From Streptomyces sp. VRA16 Mangrove soil (GTDB lineage Bacteria; Actinomycetota; Actinomycetes; Streptomycetales; Streptomycetaceae), in assembly GCF_017377775.1 (NCBI RefSeq), contig NZ_JAFVLN010000016.1:1-64000 (forward strand): DNA of 64,000 nucleotides, in the 5' to 3' direction. Both the position numbers and the translations under genes were made by a program. How positions within the stretch are numbered: the first letter of the stretch is position 1; each line of letters starts with the position of its first letter. This document shows, piece after piece, positions 1-8,393 of the stretch. The notes beneath the pieces were generated by a model. It did not search any database. It was not told where the DNA came from and saw only the letters and a program-made list of their open reading frames with translations.

Positions 1-43
1 GGTACCCCGGCCCCGCCCCTCTCCGTAGGACAGGACACGGACG

Positions 44-586
44 TCACTCGGCGAACGTCGCGCCGAGCGCGTCGGCGAGACCCGGCACCAGGTCGGGACC
101 GGTGAGGACCTCGGTCGGCGAGTCCTTCTCGCGCAGCCGGATCGCCGAGTCGCGGGTGCCGTCGCGCAGCACCGCGACGGTCATCCGGACCTCCTGGCGG
201 TCCGGGTGCTCGGCGACCCACTTCGTGAGCTTCTTGCCGGTCAGGCCCTCGGGGACCGACGCCTCGGCGGACGGCGGCAGCATCAGGCGCTCCACCGTCA
301 GGGCGCAGCCCGCGACGGCGTCGGGCCAGGCGATGGTGCCGAGGAACTCGTCCAGCGGCTTCGAGGCCGGGATCTCGTCCTGGAGGATCGGGGTGAAGCC
401 GGACACCTCGCCCTCGGTGTCGAGGCCGAGCTGGGTGGCGAGAGCGGGTTCCTGCGCGCGCAGGGCGCCGGTGTCGACGAGGGCGAAGAGGCGGGCGGGC
501 TGGTCCCAGCCCATGCCCGAGGCGTACTCGTCGATCTCGAGAACGGCGCGGGTCAGCGGGCTGGCAGCCATGGGGGTGTTGGACAT
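44..586 (-). CDS. PPA1309 family protein
   Basis: The 180-residue product has no signal peptide or membrane segment. It resembles the actinobacterial PPA1309 family, whose biochemical role is unknown. Visible elements are an N-terminal helix rich in Ala and Leu and a middle segment containing GLTGKKLTKWV. The gene is divergent from the UPF0182 membrane protein, an arrangement I recall as conserved in actinomycetes, so the two may act together. I chose ATG at 586 because an AGGA lies about 8 nt upstream; a GTG at 592 would leave no room for a ribosome binding site. The family call is good, the function unknown. Confidence 0.75.
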   Translation of the reverse strand: MSNTPMAASPLTRAVLEIDEYASGMGWDQPARLFALVDTGALRAQEPALATQLGLDTEGEVSGFTPILQDEIPASKPLDEFLGTIAWPDAVAGCALTVERLMLPPSAEASVPEGLTGKKLTKWVAEHPDRQEVRMTVAVLRDGTRDSAIRLREKDSPTEVLTGPDLVPGLADALGATFAE

Positions 587-624
587 GGTCACAATCCTGC
601 CTCGTTCCTCCCCCGAACCGGGAA

Positions 625-643
625 CTGAGTAAAGCCTGAGTAA
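625..643. promoter_or_regulatory. 8-bp direct repeat, one helical turn apart, in a divergent promoter region
   Basis: CTGAGTAA occurs at 625-632 and again at 636-643, an 11-bp period that places both copies on the same DNA face. It lies in the only intergenic gap between the divergent PPA1309 and UPF0182 genes. Direct repeats with this period are typical of response-regulator sites in Streptomyces, but I do not recognise this motif. Confidence 0.35.
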
Positions 644-726
644 GTTGCATAGGTGAGAGGTCCGCGATCTCGGGGGCCTGACAGATCGATTACTGAACTT
701 TCGAGGTGCGCACCTTGGCTTTCCAG

Positions 727-3696
727 ATGCCGGACCGGGGCGGGGGCCCGACGGGGCCGCGGATCAGAGTGGGACGCCCCTCCCGGCGTGCCCGGACGCT
801 GCTGTTGACGCTGGGCGTCCTGGCCGTGCTGGGCATGGCCTTCGTCATGTTCTCCGGGTTCTGGACGGACTGGCTCTGGTACCGGTCGGTCGACTACTCG
901 TCCGTGTTCACGACGACCCTCTGGACGAAGATCGGGCTCTTCTTCGTCTTCGGCCTGCTCATGGCGCTCGCCGTGGGTGTGAACGTGTGGCTGGCGCACC
1001 GGCTGCGCCCGCCGCTGAGCGCCATGTCCCAGGAGCAGCAGAGCCTCGACCGCTACCGGATGGGCATCGCGCCCTTCAAGAAGTGGCTCCTGATCGGCAT
1101 CACCGCGCTCGTCGGCCTGATCGCGGGCGCCTCGGCGGCGAGCCAGTGGCGCACGTGGCTGCTGTACGTGAACGGGGTGCCGTTCCACCAGAAGGACCCC
1201 CAGTTCCACCTGGACGTGTCCTTCTACGCCTTCGACCTGCCGTGGTACCGGTTCCTGCTCGGCTTCGGGTTCGCGGCCGCCGTCATCGGCCTGGTCGCCG
1301 CCGCACTGACGCACTACCTGTACGGCGGACTGCGCATCACCAGCCCGGGCGCGCGTGCCACGGCGGCCGCGACGGGGCATCTGTCCGTCCTCCTGGGTGT
1401 GTTCGTCGCGCTGAAGGCGGTCGCGTACTGGCTCGACCGGTACGGGCTCGCGGTGAAGTCGAGCGACTTCAAGGCGACGAACAACTGGACGGGCCTGAGG
1501 TACGTCGACGCGAACGCGTATCTGCCGGCGAAGACGATCCTGTTCTGCATCGCCGTCATCTGCGCCCTGCTGTTCTTCGCGACCCTGTGGCGGCGCACCT
1601 GGCAGCTGCCTGTCATCGGCTTCGGCCTGATGGTGCTCTCGGCGATCCTGATCGGCGGCCTGTACCCGGCCATCGTCCAGAAGTTCCAGGTGCAGCCGAA
1701 CGAGCAGTCCAAGGAAGCGCCGTACATCCAGAAGAACATCGAGGCCACGCGCAAGGCGTACGGCATCGACAGGGCGACGGTCGACGACTACAGCGGCGAG
1801 GGCTCCGACAAGGAGACCAAGAAGCAGCGCTCGGAGGCCGACTCGGCGGCCAGCTACCGGCTGAACGACCCGAACATCGTCTCGCCGACCTTCCAGCAGC
1901 TCGAACAGCAGCGGAAGTACTACCAGTTCCCGACGACCCTGGACGTGGACCGCTACGACGGCCAGGACACCGTCGTGGGCCTGCGCGAGCTGAACCTGGG
2001 CAAGCTGGACAAGCGGAACTGGATCAACGACCACTTCGTCTACACGCACGGCTACGGAGCCGTGACGGCGAAGGGCACCTCCACCTCGCAGGGCGCCCCG
2101 CAGTTCACCGAGTCGGGCCTGCCGACCAGCGGTGACCTCGGGAACTACAACCAGCGCATCTACTACGGCGAGAAGACGACGCAGTACTCGATCGTCGGCG
2201 GGCCGCAGAAGGAGCTGGACTACGAGCAGGAAGACGGCACGCAGAAGACCACCAGCTACACGGGCAAGAGCGGCGTCAACCTCTCGAACCCGATCAACCG
2301 GGCCGCTTACGCGGTGGCGTTCAGCGAGCCGCAGATCCTCTACTCCGGCGCCATCGGCGAGGGGTCGCGGATCCTGTACAACCGCACGCCGAAGGAGCGC
2401 GTCGAGGCCGTCGCGCCGTGGCTGACCATCGACGGCGACGCCTACCCGACGGTCGTCGGCGGCAAGATCAAGTGGGTGGTCGACGCCTACACGACGTCGA
2501 ACGGGTACCCGTACGCGTCGCGTACGACGCTCGGCGACACCACGGCCGACTCGCTCAACGAGGCGGACAGCCAGCGCTCCGTGGTGGCTCAGCAGAACCA
2601 GGTCAACTACATCCGCAACTCGGTGAAGGCGACCGTCGACGCGTACACGGGCGAGGTCAAGCTCTACGCGTGGGACGAGAGCGACCCGGTCCTGAAGACG
2701 TGGGAGAACGCGTTCCCCGGAACCGTCCAGCCCAAGAGCGCCATCCCGGCCGACCTGAAGGAGCACCTGCGCTACCCGCAGGACATGTTCAAGGTCCAGC
2801 GCGAGCTGCTGAGCCTGTACCACGTCCAGGACTCGGACCAGTTCTACAACGCGTCCGACGCCTGGCAGGTGCCGAACGACCCGACCAAGAAGGACAACAG
2901 CGCGGTCCCGCCGTACTACCTGTCCATGAAGATGCCGGGTCAGACCAGCCAGCAGTTCTCGCTGACGACGACGTTCACGCCGAGCGGCAGGCCCAACCTG
3001 CGCGCCTTCATGGCGGTGGACGCCGACGCGACCAGTAAGGACTACGGCGCCATAAAGCTCCTCAGAGTCACCGAGGACAAGGTCCAGGGACCCGAGCAGG
3101 TGCAGAACAAGCTCAACTCCTGGGATCCGGTGGCGAACTGGGTGCGCGACATGAAGGGCGCCGACTCGACGGTCCTGTACGGCAATCTGCTGACGGTCCC
3201 GCTCGACAAGGGGTTCCTCTACGTCGAGCCGATCTACGCACAGGGGCGCAATTCCGAGTACCCGCTGATGCGCAAGGTCGCGGTCTCGTACGGCGACAGA
3301 ATGGGCTTCGCCGGCTCGCTCTCGGAGGCGTTGAACGATGCCTTCGAGGTGGACGGCGGTTCCACGACCGAGCCGACGCAGCCGGGAGGGGACACGACCA
3401 CGCCGGCGAACTCCACGGTCAAGGAAGCCCTCGCGGACGCCGAGAAGGCGTTCGAGGCGGGCGAGAAGGCCATGAAGGACGGCGACTGGGCGGCCTACGG
3501 GAAGGCCCAGGACGACCTCCAGGAGGCTCTGCAGCGCGCCGAGAAGGCCCAGACGGCGGCCGACAAGGAGGCCAAGCAGAACGCCGACAAGAACGCCGAC
3601 AAGAGCGGCGGATCGAGCGGCGACGGCAAGAGCGCGGACAAGAGCACCGACCAGAGCACCGACCAGAGCAGCGACAAGGAGGCGTCCGGCGGCTGA
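727..3696 (+). CDS. UPF0182 family integral membrane protein
   Basis: This is a large membrane protein of about 989 residues and the UPF0182 (COG1615) family; its function is unknown. About seven hydrophobic segments fall in the first 330 residues, beginning near residue 24, followed by a long soluble domain presumed extracytoplasmic. The last 110 residues change character: a Thr/Pro linker, an Ala/Glu/Lys helical stretch that looks coiled-coil-like, and a Lys/Asp/Ser low-complexity tail with short repeats (DKS, DQS). I favour ATG 727 because relatives I remember start MPDRGGG; GTG 706 is in frame and neither has a clear ribosome binding site. Divergent from the PPA1309 gene. Confidence 0.85.
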   Translation: MPDRGGGPTGPRIRVGRPSRRARTLLLTLGVLAVLGMAFVMFSGFWTDWLWYRSVDYSSVFTTTLWTKIGLFFVFGLLMALAVGVNVWLAHRLRPPLSAMSQEQQSLDRYRMGIAPFKKWLLIGITALVGLIAGASAASQWRTWLLYVNGVPFHQKDPQFHLDVSFYAFDLPWYRFLLGFGFAAAVIGLVAAALTHYLYGGLRITSPGARATAAATGHLSVLLGVFVALKAVAYWLDRYGLAVKSSDFKATNNWTGLRYVDANAYLPAKTILFCIAVICALLFFATLWRRTWQLPVIGFGLMVLSAILIGGLYPAIVQKFQVQPNEQSKEAPYIQKNIEATRKAYGIDRATVDDYSGEGSDKETKKQRSEADSAASYRLNDPNIVSPTFQQLEQQRKYYQFPTTLDVDRYDGQDTVVGLRELNLGKLDKRNWINDHFVYTHGYGAVTAKGTSTSQGAPQFTESGLPTSGDLGNYNQRIYYGEKTTQYSIVGGPQKELDYEQEDGTQKTTSYTGKSGVNLSNPINRAAYAVAFSEPQILYSGAIGEGSRILYNRTPKERVEAVAPWLTIDGDAYPTVVGGKIKWVVDAYTTSNGYPYASRTTLGDTTADSLNEADSQRSVVAQQNQVNYIRNSVKATVDAYTGEVKLYAWDESDPVLKTWENAFPGTVQPKSAIPADLKEHLRYPQDMFKVQRELLSLYHVQDSDQFYNASDAWQVPNDPTKKDNSAVPPYYLSMKMPGQTSQQFSLTTTFTPSGRPNLRAFMAVDADATSKDYGAIKLLRVTEDKVQGPEQVQNKLNSWDPVANWVRDMKGADSTVLYGNLLTVPLDKGFLYVEPIYAQGRNSEYPLMRKVAVSYGDRMGFAGSLSEALNDAFEVDGGSTTEPTQPGGDTTTPANSTVKEALADAEKAFEAGEKAMKDGDWAAYGKAQDDLQEALQRAEKAQTAADKEAKQNADKNADKSGGSSGDGKSADKSTDQSTDQSSDKEASGG

Positions 3697-3738
3697 CCGG
3701 GAGCAGCCCCGCGCCGTGATACGGTTTGAACACAACGG

Positions 3739-3812
3739 CGCGGGGTGGAGCAGCTCGGTAGCTCGCTGGGCTCATAACCCAGAGGTCGCAGGTTCAAATC
3801 CTGTCCCCGCTA
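3739..3812 (+). tRNA. Initiator tRNA-Met (CAU), copy 1
   Basis: A complete 74-nt cloverleaf with anticodon CAT in the loop CTCATAA. The anticodon stem has three consecutive G-C pairs (GGG/CCC) and position 1 (C) faces a T at position 72, an unpaired end; both are initiator hallmarks. No CCA is encoded. The sequence is identical to the copy at 6136-6209. Confidence 0.95.
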
Positions 3813-3820
3813 CTGATGAT

Positions 3821-3854
3821 CGAAGGCTCGGAAGCTATGGCTTCCGGGCCTTCG
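3821..3854 (+). terminator. Hairpin terminator after initiator tRNA copy 1
   Basis: A stem of 15 pairs (3821-3835 with 3840-3854, one T-G pair) closes on a TATG loop 8 nt after the tRNA. There is no strong T run, as is common in Streptomyces. Confidence 0.7.
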
Positions 3855-4084
3855 GTGCGTCGGTGCCCCGGGTGTCATGAGCCGCTGGCATGTGCGAGTC
3901 ACGTACCTGCCGCGTACCAGAGACGTATCAGCTGCGTCCTATGTGCGTGCGAAGAGTGCTCCGCCCGGGGAGAGTTGGGGAATCTGTGTTTCACTTATCT
4001 CTCTGTGGGCATGTCGACAAAACGCTGAAGTGACCTCACTGGCTGCGGTATACGAGGTGTACCCAGGTGGCAGGTGGTGCGACG

Positions 4085-5881
4085 ATGGACGTTATGGGGG
4101 ACAAGGCAACTCTGTTGGAGACAGGGCGGTTTGTGCAGCCGACAGATCGGGACGAACCGGGTGAGGCTGCCGAGGAAGCACGCCAGCGGCTGGCCGCGGA
4201 GGCCGGCGACGTCGAGGCGATGAGCGTCCTCGGCGCCATGCTGCTGCGCCGCGGTGATCTCGACGGGGCCGAGCCTCTGCTGCGTAACGCCACGAGCGCG
4301 GGCGACCGCGCCGCCGCCAACAATCTGGGTGTGCTGCTGCATCAGCGGGGCTACGCCGACGAAGCCGCGGGATGGTGGCGGGTCGCCGCCGTCGCCGGCT
4401 CCGCCGCCGCTGCCCACGCTCTGGGGCGCCACCACCGTGAGCGTGGTGACGAGCCCGCCGCCGAGTACTGGCTGCGGCAGTCCGCCGAGCAGGGCCACAC
4501 CCTCGGGGCCTACGCCCTCGCCGACCTCCTGGAGCACCGCAGCGACGTCGGGGCCGAGCGCTGGATGCTGGTCGCCGCCGAGCGCGGGCACCGCGAGGCC
4601 GCGTACCGGCTCGCCCGCGCGCTCGACCGCAAGGGCGGCACCGACGTCCTCGTCACCAAGGACGTCAAGAACCCCGCCGAGGAGGCCGAGTCCTGGTACC
4701 GGCAGGCCGCCGCCCGCGGGCACCGCAGGGCCGCGCTGCACCTCGGCGCGATCCTGGAGAAGCGCGGCGACCTCAAGGAGGCCGGGCGCTGGTACCTGAC
4801 GTCCGCCAAGGACGGCGAGCCGCGCGCCGCGTGCGCCCTCGCGTTCCTGCTGCGCGACGCCGGGGACGAGGAGAGCGCCGCCGTGTGGTGGCTGCGCGCC
4901 GCCCAGGACGGCGACGGGAACGCGGCGAACGCGCTGGGCGCGCTGCACGCCGGGCGCGGTGAGACCCAGACCGCGGAGCGCTGGTACCGGGCCGCGATGG
5001 ACGCGGGCGACAACAACGGCGCGTACAACCTCGGTCTGCTGTGCGCCGAGCAGAAGCGCACCGCTCAGGCCGAGGGCTGGTACCGGCGTGCCGCGTACGC
5101 GGGGCACCGGGAAGCGGCCAACGCGCTCGCGGTGCTGCTGCTGCAGAACGGGGACGCGGTCGGGGCCGAGCCCTGGTTCTCCAAGGCGGCCGAGGCGGGC
5201 AGTGTCGACGCCGCCTTCAATCTCGGCATCCTCTACGCGGGTCGCGAGGAGGAGGACGCCGCGCTCCAGTGGTACGAGCGGGCCGCCGCAGGCGGGCACA
5301 CCGAGGCCGCGCTGCAGGCCGGGATCGCGCGGCTGCGCGAGGGCGACGAGCCGACCGCCGAGCGGCATCTGCGGTGCGCCGCGGGTGGTGGCAGCGCGGA
5401 GGCCGCGTACCGGCTCGCCTCGCTGCTCGACGTACGGACGCCGCCTCCGCCCCGGCACGAGCTGGGGGAGCCGGTGACGGTGAAGTCCGAGTGCGAGGAG
5501 TGGTACGAGCGGGCTGCTGAGCACGGGCATCGGCGGGCGCAGGTGCGGGTGGGCATGCTCGCGTCGGCGCGGGGTGATGTGGTCGAGGCCGCTCGGTGGT
5601 ACCGGGAGGCGGCCGAGGCCGGGTCGCGGAACGGGGCGTTCAATCTCGGGCTGCTGCTCGCCCGGGAGGGGAGCGAGCCGGAGGCGGCGCTGTGGTGGAC
5701 GCGGGCGGCTGATGCGGGGCATGGGCGGGCCGCGCTTCGGCTCGCGCTGCTGTGTGCGCGGCGGGGGGATCTTGCCGAGGGGCAGAAGTGGGCGTCTCGG
5801 GCTGTGGAGCTCGGGCCGGCTGAGGTGGCTGAGCGGGCTGGGCGGTTGCGGGATGCGCTTCGGCAGGAGTTGTCGGCGTAG
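4085..5881 (+). CDS. Sel1/TPR-repeat protein
   Basis: The 598-residue soluble protein consists almost wholly of about fifteen repeats of roughly 36 residues, with the recurring pattern W-Y-R-x-A-A-x-x-G-H/D-x-x-A-A-x-x-L-G, i.e. Sel1-like tetratricopeptide helical pairs. Such solenoids scaffold protein interactions; the partner is unknown. There is no signal peptide or catalytic domain. ATG 4085 is preferred, with GGTGG about 8 nt upstream; GTG 4067 and ATG 4094 are alternatives. The gene sits between two identical initiator tRNA genes, and codon usage becomes more G-heavy towards the 3' end where it approaches the repeat element. Confidence 0.85.
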   Translation: MDVMGDKATLLETGRFVQPTDRDEPGEAAEEARQRLAAEAGDVEAMSVLGAMLLRRGDLDGAEPLLRNATSAGDRAAANNLGVLLHQRGYADEAAGWWRVAAVAGSAAAAHALGRHHRERGDEPAAEYWLRQSAEQGHTLGAYALADLLEHRSDVGAERWMLVAAERGHREAAYRLARALDRKGGTDVLVTKDVKNPAEEAESWYRQAAARGHRRAALHLGAILEKRGDLKEAGRWYLTSAKDGEPRAACALAFLLRDAGDEESAAVWWLRAAQDGDGNAANALGALHAGRGETQTAERWYRAAMDAGDNNGAYNLGLLCAEQKRTAQAEGWYRRAAYAGHREAANALAVLLLQNGDAVGAEPWFSKAAEAGSVDAAFNLGILYAGREEEDAALQWYERAAAGGHTEAALQAGIARLREGDEPTAERHLRCAAGGGSAEAAYRLASLLDVRTPPPPRHELGEPVTVKSECEEWYERAAEHGHRRAQVRVGMLASARGDVVEAARWYREAAEAGSRNGAFNLGLLLAREGSEPEAALWWTRAADAGHGRAALRLALLCARRGDLAEGQKWASRAVELGPAEVAERAGRLRDALRQELSA

Positions 5882-5903
5882 GGAGCGTAGGGGTGCTCTT
5901 TGT

Positions 5904-6090
5904 GGGGCCGTGCTGGGTTGTGGCTCTGGGTTGTGGCTCGGGGGCCGGGGCCGTGGGCGGGGGCCGGTTGCAGCGCCTGCCCGGCGCTGGGGTGCCGCCT
6001 TGCCCACCCTGCCGCCCTTGGCGGCAGATTGCCCAAGGCGGCCGGGCTGGGCGGCGGATTGTTCAAGGCGGGTGGGCGGGGGGGGGGAAG
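5904..6090 (+). repeat. Dispersed structured intergenic repeat, copy A
   Basis: A G-rich leader and the conserved head (starting near GCCGTGGGCGGGGGCC) are followed by a two-part hairpin at 5995-6041: outer arms CCGCCTTG/CAAGGCGG, inner arms TGCCGCC/GGCGGCA, loop CTT. One to two degenerate tandem units (GGCGGATTGTTCAAGGCGG) follow. The element lies between the TPR gene and the second tRNA. The same architecture recurs at 9240, 14757 and 59243, always in this orientation. Confidence 0.8.
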
Positions 6091-6135
6091 TGATTTGCGC
6101 TGGTGGGGGGCGTCGCGTAGTGTTGGGTTCACCGA

Positions 6136-6209
6136 CGCGGGGTGGAGCAGCTCGGTAGCTCGCTGGGCTCATAACCCAGAGGTCGCAGGTTCAAATCCTG
6201 TCCCCGCTA
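6136..6209 (+). tRNA. Initiator tRNA-Met (CAU), copy 2
   Basis: Identical over all 74 nt to the copy at 3739-3812, with the same CAT anticodon, G-C rich anticodon stem, mismatched 1-72 end and no encoded CCA. It is preceded by the dispersed repeat and followed by its own strong terminator. Confidence 0.95.
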
Positions 6210-6216
6210 CTGAAGG

Positions 6217-6257
6217 CCAAGGGCCGGAATCGTGAGATTCCGGCCCTTGGTTTGTTT
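6217..6257 (+). terminator. Rho-independent terminator after initiator tRNA copy 2
   Basis: A perfect 15-bp stem (6217-6231 with 6236-6250), GTGA loop, then TTTGTTT. It reaches the stop codon of the convergent ABC substrate-binding gene and probably insulates both. Confidence 0.85.
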
Positions 6258-7455
6258 ACGGTTTGTGGCCCACCGCTTCTTCGTAGAACTGTCGGTCCAC
6301 CGTCCTGGACTCGGGGAGCGGGTCCCCCTTCGAGACGCCCGCCGCCTTGTACGCCTCCTGCAACCGGTCCGTCGTGCCGCCGCGGATCTCCCAGTCCATG
6401 CGGAGGGACGGCGTGGATTCGAGGATGGTCTTGTCCGTCTTCAGGACGGTCGCCAGTTCCGAGACGAAGCTCGGGTCCTTCTTGTAGTCGCCCGCGAAGT
6501 ACGTGTTCACGGTGCGGATGTACGCGCGCAGCAGCGCCACGCCCGCGTCCTGGTCCTTGGAGAGCAGGTTCGGGCCGAAGAGCAGGCCGCCGAGGGGTTC
6601 GCCCTGGGGCTGACCGCCGAGGAACGCGTAGTGCTTGTCGCCGTCGACCTTGCGCCAGACCGGGTCGAGCAGCCAGGCCGAGTCGACGCCGCCGTTCTGC
6701 AGCGCGGTCAGCACGTCCGCCGAGCCGAGCTGTTGGAACTGGATCTTGTCGAGGCCGCCGCCGTGCTTCCTCAGGGCGGTGTTCATGGGGTACGAGATCA
6801 CGGACCCCTTGCCGATCATCGTGCCCATCTTGCGGCCGGCCATCGAGACCTGGGCCGCGCTCTGGCCGTCCTTGAGGCGTACCCACAGGCCGGACTTGGA
6901 CTTCGGGTCGGGGGAGAAGTTGCCGGCGACCCACTTGATGTCGAAGCCGCCGAGGATGCCGTTCATGACGGCCGCTTCGGGGGCGGCCCATTGCGCGTCG
7001 ATGTCGCCCTTCGCGAGGAGGGGGAGCGCGTCGGGGGTCGGGAGGACCTTCAGCGTCACGTCCAGGCCCTCCTTCTTGAACTCGCCCTTCTTGACCGCCA
7101 TTTCGAGCGGGGCCACGTACTCGGCGCTGAGGGTGCCCGTCGCAATCGTGATCTTGCGGGTCTTGGCGAGCTTGACGGGGGCCGGGGTGCCGGACGAGCA
7201 GCGGGCCGGGGTGCGGTCGGGGGACAGGTCGGACGGATCGGTCCAGCTGCCCTTGCCACAGCCGTCGACCGCCTTGATCGTGCGGGGTTCGGACGCCGTG
7301 TCCGAGGAACCGGTGTCGTTCTTGGCGCAGGCCGCGCCGGAGAGGAGGAGAGCGCCGGCCACGAGCAGGGTCGTACCCATGTGTCGTGTGCTGTGGCGTG
7401 TGCTGTGTCTGGTGGTGCGGTCCGTGGTGCGGTCCGTGGTGTGGTGGGTGCGCAT
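6256..7455 (-). CDS. ABC importer substrate-binding lipoprotein (NMT1/SsuA-like)
   Basis: The 399-residue protein has a signal peptide ending in a probable lipobox (LSGAAC, Cys43) and a periplasmic-binding fold of the NMT1/THI5/SsuA class, the type that binds sulfonates, nitrate, taurine or pyrimidine precursors; the ligand cannot be read here. Signature segments are TGTLSAEYVAPLEMAVKKG and the hinge region near GLWVRLKDG. It is the last gene of a minus-strand ATPase-permease-binding protein operon, 47 nt after the permease. ATG 7455 gives a repeat-rich N-region (TDRTTDRTTRHSTRHSTRH) supplying positive charge; ATG 7380 is possible but leaves an uncharged signal. A terminator-like stem lies at its 3' end. 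Confidence 0.85.
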   Translation of the reverse strand: MRTHHTTDRTTDRTTRHSTRHSTRHMGTTLLVAGALLLSGAACAKNDTGSSDTASEPRTIKAVDGCGKGSWTDPSDLSPDRTPARCSSGTPAPVKLAKTRKITIATGTLSAEYVAPLEMAVKKGEFKKEGLDVTLKVLPTPDALPLLAKGDIDAQWAAPEAAVMNGILGGFDIKWVAGNFSPDPKSKSGLWVRLKDGQSAAQVSMAGRKMGTMIGKGSVISYPMNTALRKHGGGLDKIQFQQLGSADVLTALQNGGVDSAWLLDPVWRKVDGDKHYAFLGGQPQGEPLGGLLFGPNLLSKDQDAGVALLRAYIRTVNTYFAGDYKKDPSFVSELATVLKTDKTILESTPSLRMDWEIRGGTTDRLQEAYKAAGVSKGDPLPESRTVDRQFYEEAVGHKP

Positions 7456-7502
7456 GGGGCCTCCGTGCACGTACGTACGTAGGGAGCGGGGGAGGGGGTG
7501 CG

Positions 7503-8393
7503 TCAGGACTGGCCGCGGCCGCGGTCGCGCGGGGCCCACGGGGTGAGGAACCGGCCCGCCAGGCGCACTAGTTCGGAGAAGACGACGCCGAGGACGGCGA
7601 CGCAGACGATGCCGACGAACATCACGTCGTTCTGGAAGAGGGCGCGGGCGTCGAAGATCAGGTGGCCGAGGCCGTCCGTCGCGGCGATCTGTTCCGAGGC
7701 GACGATGACGAGGACGGCCACGCCCGCCGCGATGCGGGCGCCGACCAGGACCGCGGGGAGCGAGGCCGGCAGCAGGACGTGGCGGAACATCTGCCAGGGG
7801 GACGCCCCGAAGACCTGGCCCGCGTCGCGGTGGCCCGAGGGGACCGAGACGACGGCCGCCATCGTCGAGATCCACACGAAGAAGAAGACGGTCGCGGCGA
7901 CGAGCGCGATCTGGGGGCCCTCGCCCAGGCCGAACATGTTCAGGAAGACGGGGAGCAGGGCGAGTTTCGGTACGACGTAGAGGGCGTCGAGGAGCGGTTC
8001 CAGGGCGGCCCGGATCAGCCGGACCGAGCCCATGAGGAGACCCAGGGCGTAGCCGGTCACGGTACCGATCGCGTACCCGGCGAGGACGCGTTTGAGGGTG
8101 GCCCGCACGTCCGGCCACAGGTCGCCCGCCGTCGCCCGGTCCCAGCCGTCGGCGAGGATCGCGGAGGGGGCCGGGTAGACGCGGTCGTCGATCCAGGACC
8201 GGGACGCCGCCAGTTGCCACAGGAGGACCAGGAGCAGCGGGACCGCGATCGCGAGGGAGAGTTCCAGGGCGTGCCGCCTGCGGCGGGTGCGGGCGGGGTG
8301 GAGTTCCTGGGGGCCGGGGGAGCGGACGAGTACGGACTCGTCCTTCTCGGGCTCATCGGGTTTCCCGGGCTTCTCGGGAGCGGTCGTCGTCAT
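7503..8393 (-). CDS. ABC transporter permease (SsuC/TauC-like)
   Basis: The 296-residue protein starts with a 40-residue hydrophilic, Pro/Lys/Glu-rich cytoplasmic tail. About six membrane helices follow, with the binding-protein-dependent permease EAA loop visible as FGASPWQMFRHVLLPASLP. It forms the membrane channel for the adjacent ATPase and substrate-binding protein. The start codon overlaps the ATPase stop as ATGA (8390-8393), which indicates translational coupling. The substrate is unknown; the set resembles nitrate/sulfonate/taurine importers. Confidence 0.88.
   Translation of the reverse strand: MTTTAPEKPGKPDEPEKDESVLVRSPGPQELHPARTRRRRHALELSLAIAVPLLLVLLWQLAASRSWIDDRVYPAPSAILADGWDRATAGDLWPDVRATLKRVLAGYAIGTVTGYALGLLMGSVRLIRAALEPLLDALYVVPKLALLPVFLNMFGLGEGPQIALVAATVFFFVWISTMAAVVSVPSGHRDAGQVFGASPWQMFRHVLLPASLPAVLVGARIAAGVAVLVIVASEQIAATDGLGHLIFDARALFQNDVMFVGIVCVAVLGVVFSELVRLAGRFLTPWAPRDRGRGQS

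Noticed and set aside
589..3735. Very long minus-strand open frame antisense to UPF0182
   Set aside because: It is a frame shadow of the high-GC plus-strand gene: the composition is Arg/Val/Leu/Gly-biased with no domain, while the plus strand encodes a clear conserved membrane protein.
3995..6172. Long minus-strand open frame across the TPR gene and the second tRNA
   Set aside because: Shadow of the repeat-rich TPR gene; the product is Pro/Arg/Gly low complexity and it runs through a tRNA and the dispersed repeat.
3739..6209. Direct tRNA repeats as attachment sites of an integrated element
   Set aside because: Full-length identical functional tRNAs flank only a housekeeping-like TPR gene; there is no integrase or other mobile gene.
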